From the NCBI GenBank assembly GCA_964057225.1, contig OZ059899.1, positions 12,746,001 to 12,810,000 of the forward strand: a stretch of 64,000 nt of DNA, read 5' to 3'. Positions 25,967 to 35,479 of this stretch are shown here, piece by piece. The position numbers were made by a program, and so were the translations under genes. This stretch comes from Auanema rhodensis. Taxonomy: Eukaryota; Nematoda; Chromadorea; Rhabditida; Rhabditidae. The first letter of the stretch is position 1; the number at the start of each line of letters is the position of its first letter. Under the pieces are notes generated by a model, which made no database searches, had not been told where the DNA came from, and was given only the letters and a program-made list of their open reading frames with translations.

Positions 25967-27834
25967 CTAGAATCTAACTCCACGGTTACGGAATCTTCCT
26001 GAAAATACAATTGTTTCAATTATTTTAATGAATGTTGCATATTTGCTACGTATATCAATATGGAAAAAAAGCTTACCAGATGCGTATCCTCCAGATGGGG
26101 GTGGAGCTCCAGCGCTATATCCTCCAGATGGGGCTGGTGGTGGGGCACCGGCTGCGGCTCCGGCGTTATATCCTCCTGATGGGGCTGGTGGTGGGGCACC
26201 GGCTCCGGCGCTATATCCTCCTGATGGGGCTGGTGGTGGGGCACCGGCTCCGGCGCTATATCCTCCTGATGGGGCTGGTGGTGGGGCACCGGCTCCGGCG
26301 CTGTATCCTCCTGAAGGTGCTGGTGGTGGGGCACCGGCTCCGGCGCTGTATCCACCTGATGGGGCTGGTGGTGGGGCTGCTGCTTCAGCTCCGGCGCTGT
26401 ATCCTCCTGATGGGGCTGGTGGTGGGGCACCGGCTCCGGCGCTGTATCCTCCAGATGGGGCTGGAGCTGGTGCTGGAGCTGGAGCTGGGGCTGGAGCTGG
26501 GGCTGGAGCTGGGGCTGGTGCGGCGGCTCCAGCGTTGTATCCTCCGGCTGAGGCACCGGCATCTGCGCCAGCACTGGCTCCGGCGCTGTATCCTCCTGAT
26601 GGTGCTGGTGGTGGGGCACCGGCTCCGGCGCTGTATCCTCCAGATGGGGCTGGAGCTGGTGCTGGAGCTGGGGCTGGAGCTGGGGCTGGAGCTGGAGCTG
26701 GTGCGGCGGCTCCAGCGTTGTATCCTCCGGCTGAGGCATCGGCACCGGCACCGGCAGCTGAACCAGAATCATATCCTCCTTGAGCTCCTCCTCCCTCAGC
26801 GAGAGCGGTACGTGGTGGGCATGGGCAATAAGCGGCATCTGATCCTGGGGATCCATCAGCTCCATCATCTCCTGCGGATCCAGGTCCTCCAGCTGGTCCG
26901 TCATTTCCTGGTGGTCCTGGTGGTCCTGGTGGTCCTGGTGGTGGTGGTCCGGCACTGTATCCTGCTCCATCTGGTCCAGCTTCTCCTGGTGGTCCTGGAG
27001 GTCCGGCTGGTCCTGGTTGACTTGTTGATTTTGTTCCTGGGGCTCCAGCCTCTCCGTCAGATCCTGGTGCTCCTGGATTTCCATCTGGTCCTGGTGGTCC
27101 TGGTGGTCCTGATGGTCCTGGTTCTCCAGGTCCTCCGCTTCCGTCTTGTCCTGGATTTCCGTCTGGGCCTGGGTTTCCAGCAGGTCCGTCTGGTCCTGGT
27201 GGTCCTGGTGGTCCTTGAGGACACTTAACACATTCGGAAGAGGTAGAGTCTTTCTCTACTGGAGTTCCGACTTGGCCATCTTGTCCTGGTTGTCCTGGCT
27301 CTCCTGCTTCTCCATCTTCTCCGGCTTCTCCTGGTGGTCCAGGTGGTCCAGCTGGGCAACCAGAGGCAGCTGGAGCGCAAGCGCATTGTCCTCCAGCTCC
27401 TCCAGCAGCTCCTCCGCCACCGCCTTGGGCATAACCTCCAGCACCTCCAGCAGCACCTCCGGCGTTGTAGCCCTGACGACGGCTACGGACGAAGACGCTG
27501 TAAACCCTTTGGGTGTTGCCGTGAGGCTGAGTCAGCATTACATTCCATGCATCATCGGCGTATTCCTTAAAAATACAAAACTTTAATAAGCAGTAAGAAA
27601 TGAATTGTAACCTTGAATTCCTTAAGATCATGATCGACTTTTCTTTCGAATTCATCAATTTCATCAAAAAGATCATACATAGTATAAAAACAAACTCCTA
27701 ACATCATGGAGCACATGATAAATGAGCCCAAAACTCCATAATATTGTACGGTGCGCCACTGGAAAAAGAGAATTATTTAAAAATAATAGCCAACAGATAA
27801 ATTTCTTTATTTTGTTGGTTTGTTAACTTACCAT
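25967..27834 (-). CDS. Cuticle collagen with Ala-Pro / GGYSAG repeat tail
   Basis: Second cuticle collagen. Exon 1 appears to hold only the ATG (27832-27834), directly followed by GT; exon 2 begins [18 protein letters not shown], a membrane segment, then [15 protein letters not shown]. The main exon follows: [19 protein letters not shown], a furin-like RSRR, a Gly/Ala-rich stretch, Cys cluster [10 protein letters not shown], Gly-X-Y blocks with a second Cys pair ([11 protein letters not shown]) and a closing CPCPPR. From about 26790 to 26085 the tail is low complexity: repeats of [15 protein letters not shown] and long Ala-Pro runs, about 235 residues. A last intron (about 26000-26080) leads to [10 protein letters not shown] and TAG at 25967. 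The repeats produce long spurious antisense frames. The collagen call is certain; which named cuticle class it belongs to is not. Confidence 0.94.
26085..26790 (-). repeat. In-gene tandem repeats encoding Ala-Pro and GGYSAG units
   Basis: About 45-bp units (plus strand: tatcctcctgatggggctggtg with variants) encode [15 protein letters not shown]. They are interspersed with two blocks of hexanucleotide-like ggagct/ggggct repeats encoding Ala-Pro runs. The two larger blocks (about 26440-26560 and 26640-26740) are near copies of each other, which points to unequal exchange within the collagen tail. Copy number may be misassembled or polymorphic. Confidence 0.85.
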
Positions 27835-27901
27835 GTCTTTCTGTGCCAAGTAAAGAAGAAGAAAGAACTGGGCGAAGATAGTATGCCATCAGATCCATCA
27901 G

Positions 27902-27909
27902 CTTATATA
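27902..27909 (-). promoter_or_regulatory. TATA box of the minus-strand collagen gene
   Basis: TATATAAG on the minus strand, 68 bp before the ATG at 27834. Position and sequence mirror the TATA box of the facing collagen gene. Confidence 0.6.
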
Positions 27910-28548
27910 GTCAGCCTAGCTAAGCTATCATGTAGCAAAGCTAACTGGTTCACAATCACAGAATAAACACTAAATCTTTTCAATTACCAGTTTTACAGTT
28001 ATACTCCATGATAACAGATAGCAGATGCTATTATACTAATTCAGAATCTGGTTAATAAAAAATAATATCCACCACACTTCCTATTGGATATATGAATGTA
28101 TTGATATGCTATTGCAATCAGTCTGATCATCCGATACTTTTTATTATACTACATACTTCAGTTTAACAGTTCGTTGAGATATCTGGCTTGTTTTATTACT
28201 TTTTTTATAGCTAATACTTTGTAATTATTATAGTAATATTACTTTATTATTCTTAATTATATTATGCACAGTATACACGCCATTAATTAGCATACTACCT
28301 TGCGTGTTTTTATTTGCTCTCAGTCTGAACAATACAAAATCATTAATTTTGCAAGAACTATGGTGAACGGTTGGTTTTTGTTACGTTTTATTGTTCGACT
28401 TCAAAAAGTACATTCATTTGAGGTAAGATTTTATTATATACTCAGTATGATACATGTATAAGCTAAGTTAGAATAATATAAGTCAATAAATTATGATAAT
28501 ATATATATTGGCAATAATTTATTATTGTAAGATCCCTGCTTTAACGAT
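27910..28548. other. Intergenic region between collagen promoter and cysteine dioxygenase 3' end
   Basis: AT-rich spacer of about 640 bp upstream of the minus-strand collagen; it should hold that gene's enhancer elements. A short plus-strand frame at about 28362-28424 starts with a hydrophobic stretch and ends at a GTAAG, but no downstream exon exists before the opposing gene, so I do not call it. The cysteine dioxygenase poly(A) signal is at its right end. Confidence 0.4.
28518..28523 (-). promoter_or_regulatory. Poly(A) signal AATAAA of cysteine dioxygenase
   Basis: Canonical AATAAA on the minus strand, 26 nt past the stop codon at 28549. Confidence 0.6.
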
Positions 28549-29451
28549 CTAGGCTGATCTTCCGTTGCGGATCGCATCGAATAGCATGTCACCATTTTCT
28601 TTTTTTCCATATTTTGACCAGAATGTAACTTTGGAAGCATGCTTTTGACCTCAAAATATAGATTAATATAATTGAATTATATAAATAAAGATATATAAAA
28701 AATGATTCAGACTATACTAGTCATATGATGGTTATAATTAGGTTATGCGACTTACTTGTGCGTTGATCGAATAAATGACATTCTTCGTATGCTGGTGAAT
28801 AAACGTGCAAGCTCACTGCGGTTTCGGAATGACTAGGATTCTCCATTCGATGAAGACCTAGTTGATCTAGAACATGAATTCAATATACAACAAATATTCA
28901 TCAAAATATTTTTTACCACTCATATAAGTAACTTCATTAACATCAACTCTAACTTCTCCAGTTCTGTTCAATGGGCCGATATGTTCAGAACTCTCAGGGA
29001 AAGCAAATCTAAGTGTTAGTCGTAAGGCACAGTCTATGAAAAGTATTGATGAAATACCTAGATTCCAATAAAGATCCTTGAAGCATTTTTACAAAACAAT
29101 GAGATCCAGAATGGTCATGAATACTAAGATAGGATAAATTTGAAATGATTTTAGATTTAGTATATCTTACTTAGTACCCATTCCTGGCCCCCAACACAAT
29201 ACAATAAGGTTATATCTACCATTACCAGTATCTACCAGATTACGGGTGTAGCTAAAACATAACTAATTAAATTAGATCAATACATATATACATTTATATG
29301 TATATAAACCCTACTGTCTGTCATCGAAATGGGCATATTTACCCCAGTCAGAGATGTTGCTTTTGTATGAATTGAGAACTTTCTCAACATCTTCGATGAC
29401 TACATCATCTGTACCAAAAACAATACGAAGTTCTTCAATAAGTTTATCCAT
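28549..29451 (-). CDS. cdo-1: Cysteine dioxygenase type 1
   Basis: Cupin-fold iron enzyme oxidising cysteine to cysteine sulfinate, the first step of cysteine catabolism, in the cytosol. The start [16 protein letters not shown] is followed by a helix and [14 protein letters not shown]. The metal-binding motif reads [19 protein letters not shown], giving both cupin His ligands and the Cys that forms the Cys-Tyr crosslink. Next come [10 protein letters not shown] and [20 protein letters not shown], the second cupin motif with the third His ligand. The end [20 protein letters not shown] matches the animal C-terminus. It is about 190-200 residues in roughly six exons, the family norm. A TTTTAG acceptor abuts the ATG with no leader between, consistent with trans-splicing. 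Confidence 0.95.
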
Positions 29452-30209
29452 CTAAAACATTGGAAATGGTAATAATGCAAACGAATAAAAAACAGAAAAA
29501 GTGTGGTTTAAAACAATGTAAACGTTTTGAATACAAAGAGAAAAGGGAAAGTTGGGGAACAGTGATGAACCTCTCGTATCAGTCGGATCAACTGAAAATA
29601 AGATAAAAGTCTCTCGCACCCAAAAGACAACATATAGATATGGATATACCCAACCCACCTACGCAGCTGTTAATCTAAACAGAAAGAAAAATGGCCAGTC
29701 TGACACATCCAGTTCGCGACTTATCTGCCACAACCCTGTCCATCCAGTTCGTCGGCTACAAAAAAGCAACGGGATTCGATAAGCATATTCCATGATCTAG
29801 GGGGAAGCTTTCTCTTCGGTCAAACACGTTCCAAAGGTTTAATCAAAGGTTTATTATCACCAAACCACAGGTATCAAGGATCGTTTAAGATGAAGAACGA
29901 TCTGCCCTGAGAAATCATTATAATCAATAAATGTTCTAGATCTCACAGATCTTCTTGAGGAACAACTTGCGGAATAATCGAAATAGAACTTCATCAGTTT
30001 TATTAAATGATTATAAGATATACAATGGGAAGTAAAATATAAGACAAATACGGCATTATGATACTGTTCTTATATAATAATCATGATGATCATGGAGAGG
30101 AGATGGAAATCTTGTGCGAATACCAAAAAAGGTATTCATAAATAGTTGTAGGAAGCATATTAAGAAACCCATAATAATTGATTACATCAATAAACTAATT
30201 TCCATAATA
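29452..30209. other. Intergenic region between THOC3 and cysteine dioxygenase
   Basis: About 760 bp between two minus-strand genes. The first base pairs hold the cysteine dioxygenase acceptor. A 76-codon plus-strand frame (29552-29782) has no recognisable domain, and I do not call it. No RNA gene or repeat was seen. I found no canonical AATAAA for THOC3. Confidence 0.4.
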
Positions 30210-31599
30210 TTAACTGGTAAATCCCCAAAGACGAATAGAATCGCGATCTCTGCTTTCAGTAGACACAGACGCAAATGCAAGAATAGGTTGTTTCGGATGC
30301 CAAGCAGTTGAGAACACCTCTCCATCGACCCGTACATCAGATACTCTAAACGATTTAGCTTCTGGAGACTATATAATTCTGTTTAACATACTTTTCTCCA
30401 TCTTCAACCCAAGCTATGTCAATGCAATGATCTTCACTACCGCAAGCTATAAGGTTTCCATAAGAATTTATGGATATAGCTCGGACAGGATAATCAAGTC
30501 TGAAACATATATATCAGTTGGTCACCACGGATAGCCATCACTAATATCATTTTTTCGAACGTTTGCTGAATATAAATCTGACCTAGCTATAGTGGATTCA
30601 CAGATAAATTCATCTAAATTCCATAATGTACACAGAGCGTCATTTCCTCCGACCGCCATTCTGGAACCGTCAGCTGTTACAGATACTGATAAGCAACTTG
30701 ATTGTGTAGATAAAGCCTGAATGCTTCTCATCGGTTTTAGGTCTGGTATCCTAAAGTTAAGAAAAATAACTAAAAATTATGGGCCCTAAACCAACGAGAA
30801 AATCTCGACTTTGCCTCCACCTGTAGCCACAAACAAATATTCACCACAAGGATGGCATGTGATTTCATTAAGTTCAACTTTAATATCCATAGTCTGAACA
30901 AAATTTTTAATTGCGCATCTCAAAAACTGAAACGATCCCACTCACCTTAATTATGGACAGTGTCTGTCCATCTACAATATGAATTTTATTATCTTTATCG
31001 CCGTATATGAGATATTTTCCATTAGGAGACCATGTCACATAAAGATTGGGGGCTAAAACATAACATATTTCAAAATTTGAATTACCCGGAAGAAAACCTC
31101 TTGTACTTAATTTCCTTTGTGTTGTCTTAGTTCTCATATCCCAAATACATACTGATTTATCCAAACTAGCGGAAGCAAATATGTAGGGAGAGGAATGTTG
31201 GAATGCAACCTAACAAACAACAGACTTATAATTTTCGATCAAGAGTTCAAACCATACCTGATCAACGGAATCATCATGGCCGGCAGCTACAAAATCTAGC
31301 TTCAATCTACAGCCGGAATCAACCGCCGCAACTGCTACCCGTCTCAAACAATTTAATTTCAGAATTTCTCAAGATATTATTGATCACCTGTCATGTGATC
31401 CACAAGCAAGTTTTGTTCCGTCACAATTCCAGGATAATGAATGTACTTTCTGAACCTTTAAACAAGAGAAATGATAATCCGATTTTCATAATATCCAAAC
31501 CTGCATATCACATCCCCTGACCCTTTGATGAGAGCTAAAGTACGAAATCGCGTCTTGTTTATTGCGAATTTTGTTTTTAAAAGATCTTGACGACGCCAT
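30210..31599 (-). CDS. THOC3: THO complex subunit 3 (WD40 repeat protein, TEX1 homologue)
   Basis: WD40 propeller subunit of the THO/TREX complex, coupling transcription to mRNA export in the nucleus. The start MASSRSFKNKIRNKQD is followed by KVHSLSWNCDGTKLACGSHD, GHDDSVDQ, SASLDKSVCIWDMRTK, WSPNGKYLIYGDKDNKIHI, TCHPCGEYLFVATGG, RMAVGGNDALCTLWNLDE, PVRAISINSYGNLIACGSED with HCIDIAWVEDGEK, and FSTAWHPKQPILAFA, ending SIRLWGFTS. The order and the EDHxIDIAxVEdGxK and AWHPKxPxLAFA blocks are those of THOC3 rather than a generic WD40 protein. About 310-330 residues in eight or so short-intron exons. Confidence 0.92.
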
Positions 31600-32037
31600 T
31601 AGTCTTGAATATATTGTACGCTACGAATGATCAATCAAATTTTTAAAATATTTGGTATGTCGTCTGAACAGGTGTGAACAAGAAAATCATATTAAAAAAG
31701 TTTAACTCTCCTCTACAAACGATAAAACAATCGTGCCGAGTAGCAAGAACTTTTAAGGAACTAGAGTGACTTAAGGTGTCTCACCGCAAGTACAAACCGG
31801 AAATAAAAACTAGCCAAATTCTAATCATCAACAACAGAAGTCAATCGAAAAAAAACAAATCGACAGAACTCATAAAAAAACAATACTGTTCTGAACATTC
31901 CATCAGAAAGGAATCGGATAAAATAGTATGATCAAGTTGATATCACAATTTCAAAAATGATGGATAACAAAAGTGAAAAACAAGTCTATGACAATATAGG
32001 TTACCCCTCTCTCAATATTCTCGATATTTTTCTCAAA
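31600..32037. other. Spacer between orotate phosphoribosyltransferase and THOC3
   Basis: About 440 bp, AT-rich, both neighbours on the minus strand. The only signal is an ATTCAAG acceptor-like sequence 4 nt before the THOC3 ATG. No ORF or RNA gene was seen. Confidence 0.4.
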
Positions 32038-32962
32038 TTAGAATGGCTTAGCCAAATGCTCGATAATTTCATATTTGCGGTCCTTGGTGATTTCGTTTTT
32101 AGAGATCATTCCGTCTAGGATCATATCCATGGTCATAGCACTGAAAAAGCTTTGATGTCATTTCAATTCTAGAAATAGTATCTCACCTGTGGAAGTCAAT
32201 ACCGGCTTTCTTAAGCCCAGCTGTTGCTCCTTGCTGGCGATCGAGAACAGCTACGGCATCTACAATCTAAAAAACGGTAAAATGATAAAAGAGAGGATAT
32301 ATTTATAAAAATACCTCCAAGCCTTCCTCGCGAATTCCTTCAGCTGTTTCACGAATAGATTCTCCAGTAGTAACTACGTCTTCAATAAGAATAACACGAC
32401 CTCCCTCGGTGAAGACTCCCTGAAAGCTTAATGATACATTTTTTCCGGCTTAAATGAATACCTCAATCATCTTCTTTGTTCCATAAGATTTAACCTCCTT
32501 TCTCTTCATGAGCATTGGAATATCCAAAATATCAGCAACCAACTATTTTCAAAATATAAACATTAAAACAACCCAAAAACATACAGTAGCCAAAGGAATA
32601 GCGGCATAGGGGACTCCAACAACGTAATCAATCTTCAACTGTTTAGAAGTAATAATATGACACAAGTTGTGAGCAGCCAAGCGCTGAAATTTGAAAAAAA
32701 AAACTAAATGAATTTGAAGAGGAATATACCAAAGTCTTTGGATGACTCATAATTCTTCTCAAATCAATGTAAATTGGTGTCATTTGACCAGACTTGAGGA
32801 AGAACTCTCCCATTCGGAATACCTATTTTATAAAGTATGAAGTTCCGAGTAATACTTCAAAATTACCTGCATAGAGTACAAAGCTTCAAAGAGGTGATCA
32901 GGTACATGGAAAGAATCCGATTGAGAGCTAGAGGAGATTTCAGCAACTGAATTTGCGCCCAT
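32038..32962 (-). CDS. Orotate phosphoribosyltransferase, single-domain
   Basis: Transfers the phosphoribosyl group of PRPP to orotate in de novo pyrimidine synthesis, in the cytosol. The start MGANSVAEISSSSQSDSFH leads into LFRMGEFFLKSG-type sequence (VFRMGEFFLKSGQMTPIYID), then LKIDYVVGVPYAAIPLA, and the PRPP loop VILIEDVVTTGESIRETAEG. It continues LEIVDAVAVLDRQQGA and ends EIIEHLAKPF. About 220 residues. Unlike the animal UMP synthase, no orotidylate decarboxylase domain follows: the stop at 32038 comes right after the transferase fold. C. elegans also has a stand-alone homologue beside its bifunctional enzyme, which this resembles. A TTTCTAG acceptor abuts the ATG. Its start lies 173 nt after the stop of the upstream MRPS6 gene, a typical operon spacing. 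Confidence 0.93.
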
Positions 32963-33135
32963 CTAGAAAGATATAATAAACATAATACATATACACTAAA
33001 GAAAAGGTAACGAGATAGATAAGACTATGAAAAGTACACGATAGGCAAAAAGAAAGAAAATCATTTAGTCTTCGATAAACCTATATAACAATATTAACAA
33101 TAAAATAACAATATACAACTAGCTATAAAGTGAGA

Positions 33136-33804
33136 TCAAGGCCTAGGAGGAGCAATAGACCAGCTCTTGGGAATGCTCTTCCATTCCTTCTCAGTTCTCT
33201 TGTAAATCATTTGACGGGTGAAATGTCCCATCTTCTGGTTTTCACGCAGGTCTTGGACAGACTAAAATATAAAGATGTAATGTTGATAAAAAAATCTTAA
33301 AAATACCTTTCTTTCGGTAGGCGGTTTAAGCAACTCCTCCAAATTGCAATCGATAGACTGTTGAGCTTGTATTGGTACGATATCAACATGAACCTGCAAA
33401 AAAACGAAATTAAAACGAAACGTTTCGTAAGATACATACTGTATCAAGATCATTTTGGAAAATAGACTTAGTAGTTTTTTTGGCATCCATTGACATATGA
33501 GTGCGGAATAGGAAATAACTGAAAAGAGCACAATAAGATAGAGACTGAAGATATATGATAGCATACTTTGAAGAGTACACAGGCTCATTCGTTTGCTTTG
33601 TTATTCTTTTGTAAGGCAAATCTTTGTGTCCCATTGATTCTACCTTCTCTATAACTGCTCCATGATCTAATAAAGTATTTCCAGCACGTGTAAGCGTCTT
33701 AATCAGATCAGCCTGAATATATTTAGCACAGTTTTCAATATAGTAAAGTGCACTCAAACCTTAGATAAAGACCTTGTGATCAAAGTTACCTCGAACAGAG
33801 GCAT
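33136..33804 (-). CDS. mrps-6: Mitochondrial small-subunit ribosomal protein bS6m
   Basis: Nuclear-encoded protein of the mitochondrial 28S ribosomal subunit. The start MPLFEVTLITRSLSK is followed by ADLIKTLTRAGNTLLDHGAV, ESMGHKDLPYKRITKQ and YFLFRTHMSMDAKKT, the S6 beta-alpha-beta fold, then VHVDIVPIQAQQSIDC and a conserved tail RTEKEWKSIPKSWSIAPPRP (stop 33136). About 155 residues, slightly longer than the human protein because of the tail. It has five or so exons. A TTTTAG acceptor sits 7 nt before the ATG. It is the upstream member of the likely two-gene operon with orotate phosphoribosyltransferase, and is divergent from the thioesterase locus. Confidence 0.92.
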
Positions 33805-33929
33805 CTTCTATCTAAAACAAGAAGCTTGATTTTAAATATTTGTAATATTTTTAAAGAATTAAAAGTAAAAATTATAAATTTTAACTTCATTTTTCCATCC
33901 AGTTTTCATTCAACGAACATAAAAAATGG

Positions 33930-34415
33930 TTAAAGGTTTTCTCGCTGATTACGGTTGTTAACGGAGCGCCCCTTTGTCTTCAACAAGCCATTAAATTCTA
34001 TGGAAAATATGAAAAGGAAGGAAAACTTATAGAATTTAAAATTAAAAATGATATACAGAAGTTATTTTTGAAAAAAATGTATTTTTTGAAGGAGGTAATA
34101 TAAAACTGCTCTTTATGAATATTGTAATCTTTCATACAAAGTTTTTCATGACCTATTAATGTCCTTCTGTAAGTACGTGTTTGAAATGGCTGATTAGGAC
34201 TATTGATCAATTTCACAACGTAGTCTCTACTCTTGCTGATAATATTGTTCAAACTCGTTCATATATACCTATATTTATTACTATTATGAATTGCAATGGT
34301 TTTCAATTGAAAGAAATTGGGAGAGATCTTTACATGTAAGTTTTCAATGACATAATCTTATCAGAGAGTTTTTCAAAGACATGCAAATAAGGAAGAAGAT
34401 TGTTCCCTGACGCAG
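33930..34415 (+). other. Unresolved exon-like region upstream of the thioesterase
   Basis: Plus-strand open stretches here look coding but do not join into a gene model I trust. One (about 33905-34095) reads WLKVFSLITVVNGAPLCLQQ followed by AIKFYGKYEKEGKLIEFKIK, a possible membrane segment then a charged stretch, with no in-frame ATG. The nearby ATG at 33926 is in another frame that closes after 11 codons. A second (about 34163-34335) reads LIRTIDQFHNVVSTLADNIV and ends at GTAAGT. Two apparent introns would be only 29 nt. It could be 5' exons of the thioesterase, a small separate mitochondrial-type gene, or decayed sequence. Confidence 0.25.
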
Positions 34416-35264
34416 CTCTTAAGAAATGCATCCACCCTTGTTATTCGTACTGTTTCGCAAAATTTCCGAATGCATAGCGTTTACTGCTACAATTTGTCTC
34501 CATTGATGGCTGGGCAAGAGATAACGTATAAGCTTCAAAAAATTAGGGATGGACGTAATATTGCCATAAGATTTGTTGAAATTAGTCAAGAAGGAAAGCC
34601 GACTCTGATTTTCGAATTTTCTTTCCAGAACGTTTGTTGAATTAAATTTTAAGCCAAATTTCTTTGGAACTATCTAGGAACTTAACTTGGAGACCACGTT
34701 GACTTATGTTCCGAAGTTTCCACGAGTCAAAGATCTTTCCACGTTTTCTCAATCAACTGGAAACCATCAAGAACAGGTATAACAGTAGAATTATTATATT
34801 GCTTTTACATTTCCTCTCAGGCTTCAAATCTTTTTGATATTCGGACTGTATCCGTTGGACCTGCAACCGTAACTCGATGGTTTAAACTACGAGGTGACAT
34901 TGCAAAGATAAGAAGATCTTTGAATAAGAAACTATTTTTTCAGAACCTGTCAGCACAGAGAACAGCAATAGCTTGCTCCTGATGCTTTCAGATTACGATC
35001 TGTTTTCAAAAGATTGTAACATGACCACAGAACACAGTGTATGGTTCCATGAAACAGGGTATGCTTTCGGTGCAAACATTTCTGTTCAAGGCAAAAGAGA
35101 ATTACAGGTTCGATGAGAAAGATTGGTTTTTGCATGAAGCTGAAATTACAAATTTACGAGGAGATAGATCTCTAATACGGGGCAGGATATGGTCTCACGG
35201 TGGTCGATTGTTGCTAAGTTTTGCGCAAGAAAAACGGAAAATATCGGAGAAAAGTAAATTGTAA
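34416..35264 (+). CDS. ACOT8: Peroxisomal acyl-CoA thioesterase (ACOT8/TesB type), 5' end unresolved
   Basis: Hydrolyses acyl-CoA to free acid and CoA, probably in peroxisomes. From an acceptor at 34411-34415 the frame reads LLRNASTLVIRTVSQNFRMH then SVYCYNLSPLMAGQEITYKL and QKIRDGRNIAIRFVEISQEG, the first hotdog of ACOT8. Introns follow at about 34634, 34778, 34892 and 35058. The second hotdog gives LMLSDYDLFSKDCN, TTEHSVWFHETG, FDEKDWFLHEAEITNLRGDR and GRIWSHGGRLLLSFAQE. The protein ends SKL, a textbook peroxisomal targeting signal type 1, as human ACOT8 does. The usual N-terminal block with FGGQ is not visible upstream; the first in-frame ATG is 34470. The 5' exons are therefore missing, divergent or unrecognised. 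3' end convergent with ATG4, 215 bp between stops. Confidence 0.8.
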
Positions 35265-35479
35265 ACCACACGCTGTAACATCAAATATATAAATGTAGAT
35301 TTATTGTAAATTATAACTAAGATTAAAAAGCATTATGTACAAAAGTTAAACCCGATTGTATAAGGAGAACTTCTATCACGAATTATATTAGACTCAAGTG
35401 TACGAAAAGTTATAAAATGAATGAGTTTTTCTGACATAAGCTCAGATAGTGAATATACAATATATACAAAGTACGATGT

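Noticed and set aside
26020-27231. 403-codon minus-strand and 398-codon plus-strand frames rich in His/Gln or Leu/Arg
   Set aside because: Out-of-frame shadows of the collagen and its repetitive tail; composition is exactly what the Gly-Pro and Ala-Pro codons give when shifted or reversed.
28362-28424. Short plus-strand frame MVNGWFLLRFIVRL ending at GTAAG, signal-peptide-like
   Set aside because: The nearest AG is 23 nt away and the opposing cysteine dioxygenase gene follows at once; no second exon.
33998-34252. 84-codon minus-strand frame opposite the thioesterase 5' region
   Set aside because: No family resemblance, no acceptor or donor consistent with MRPS6; the plus-strand reading is at least as good.
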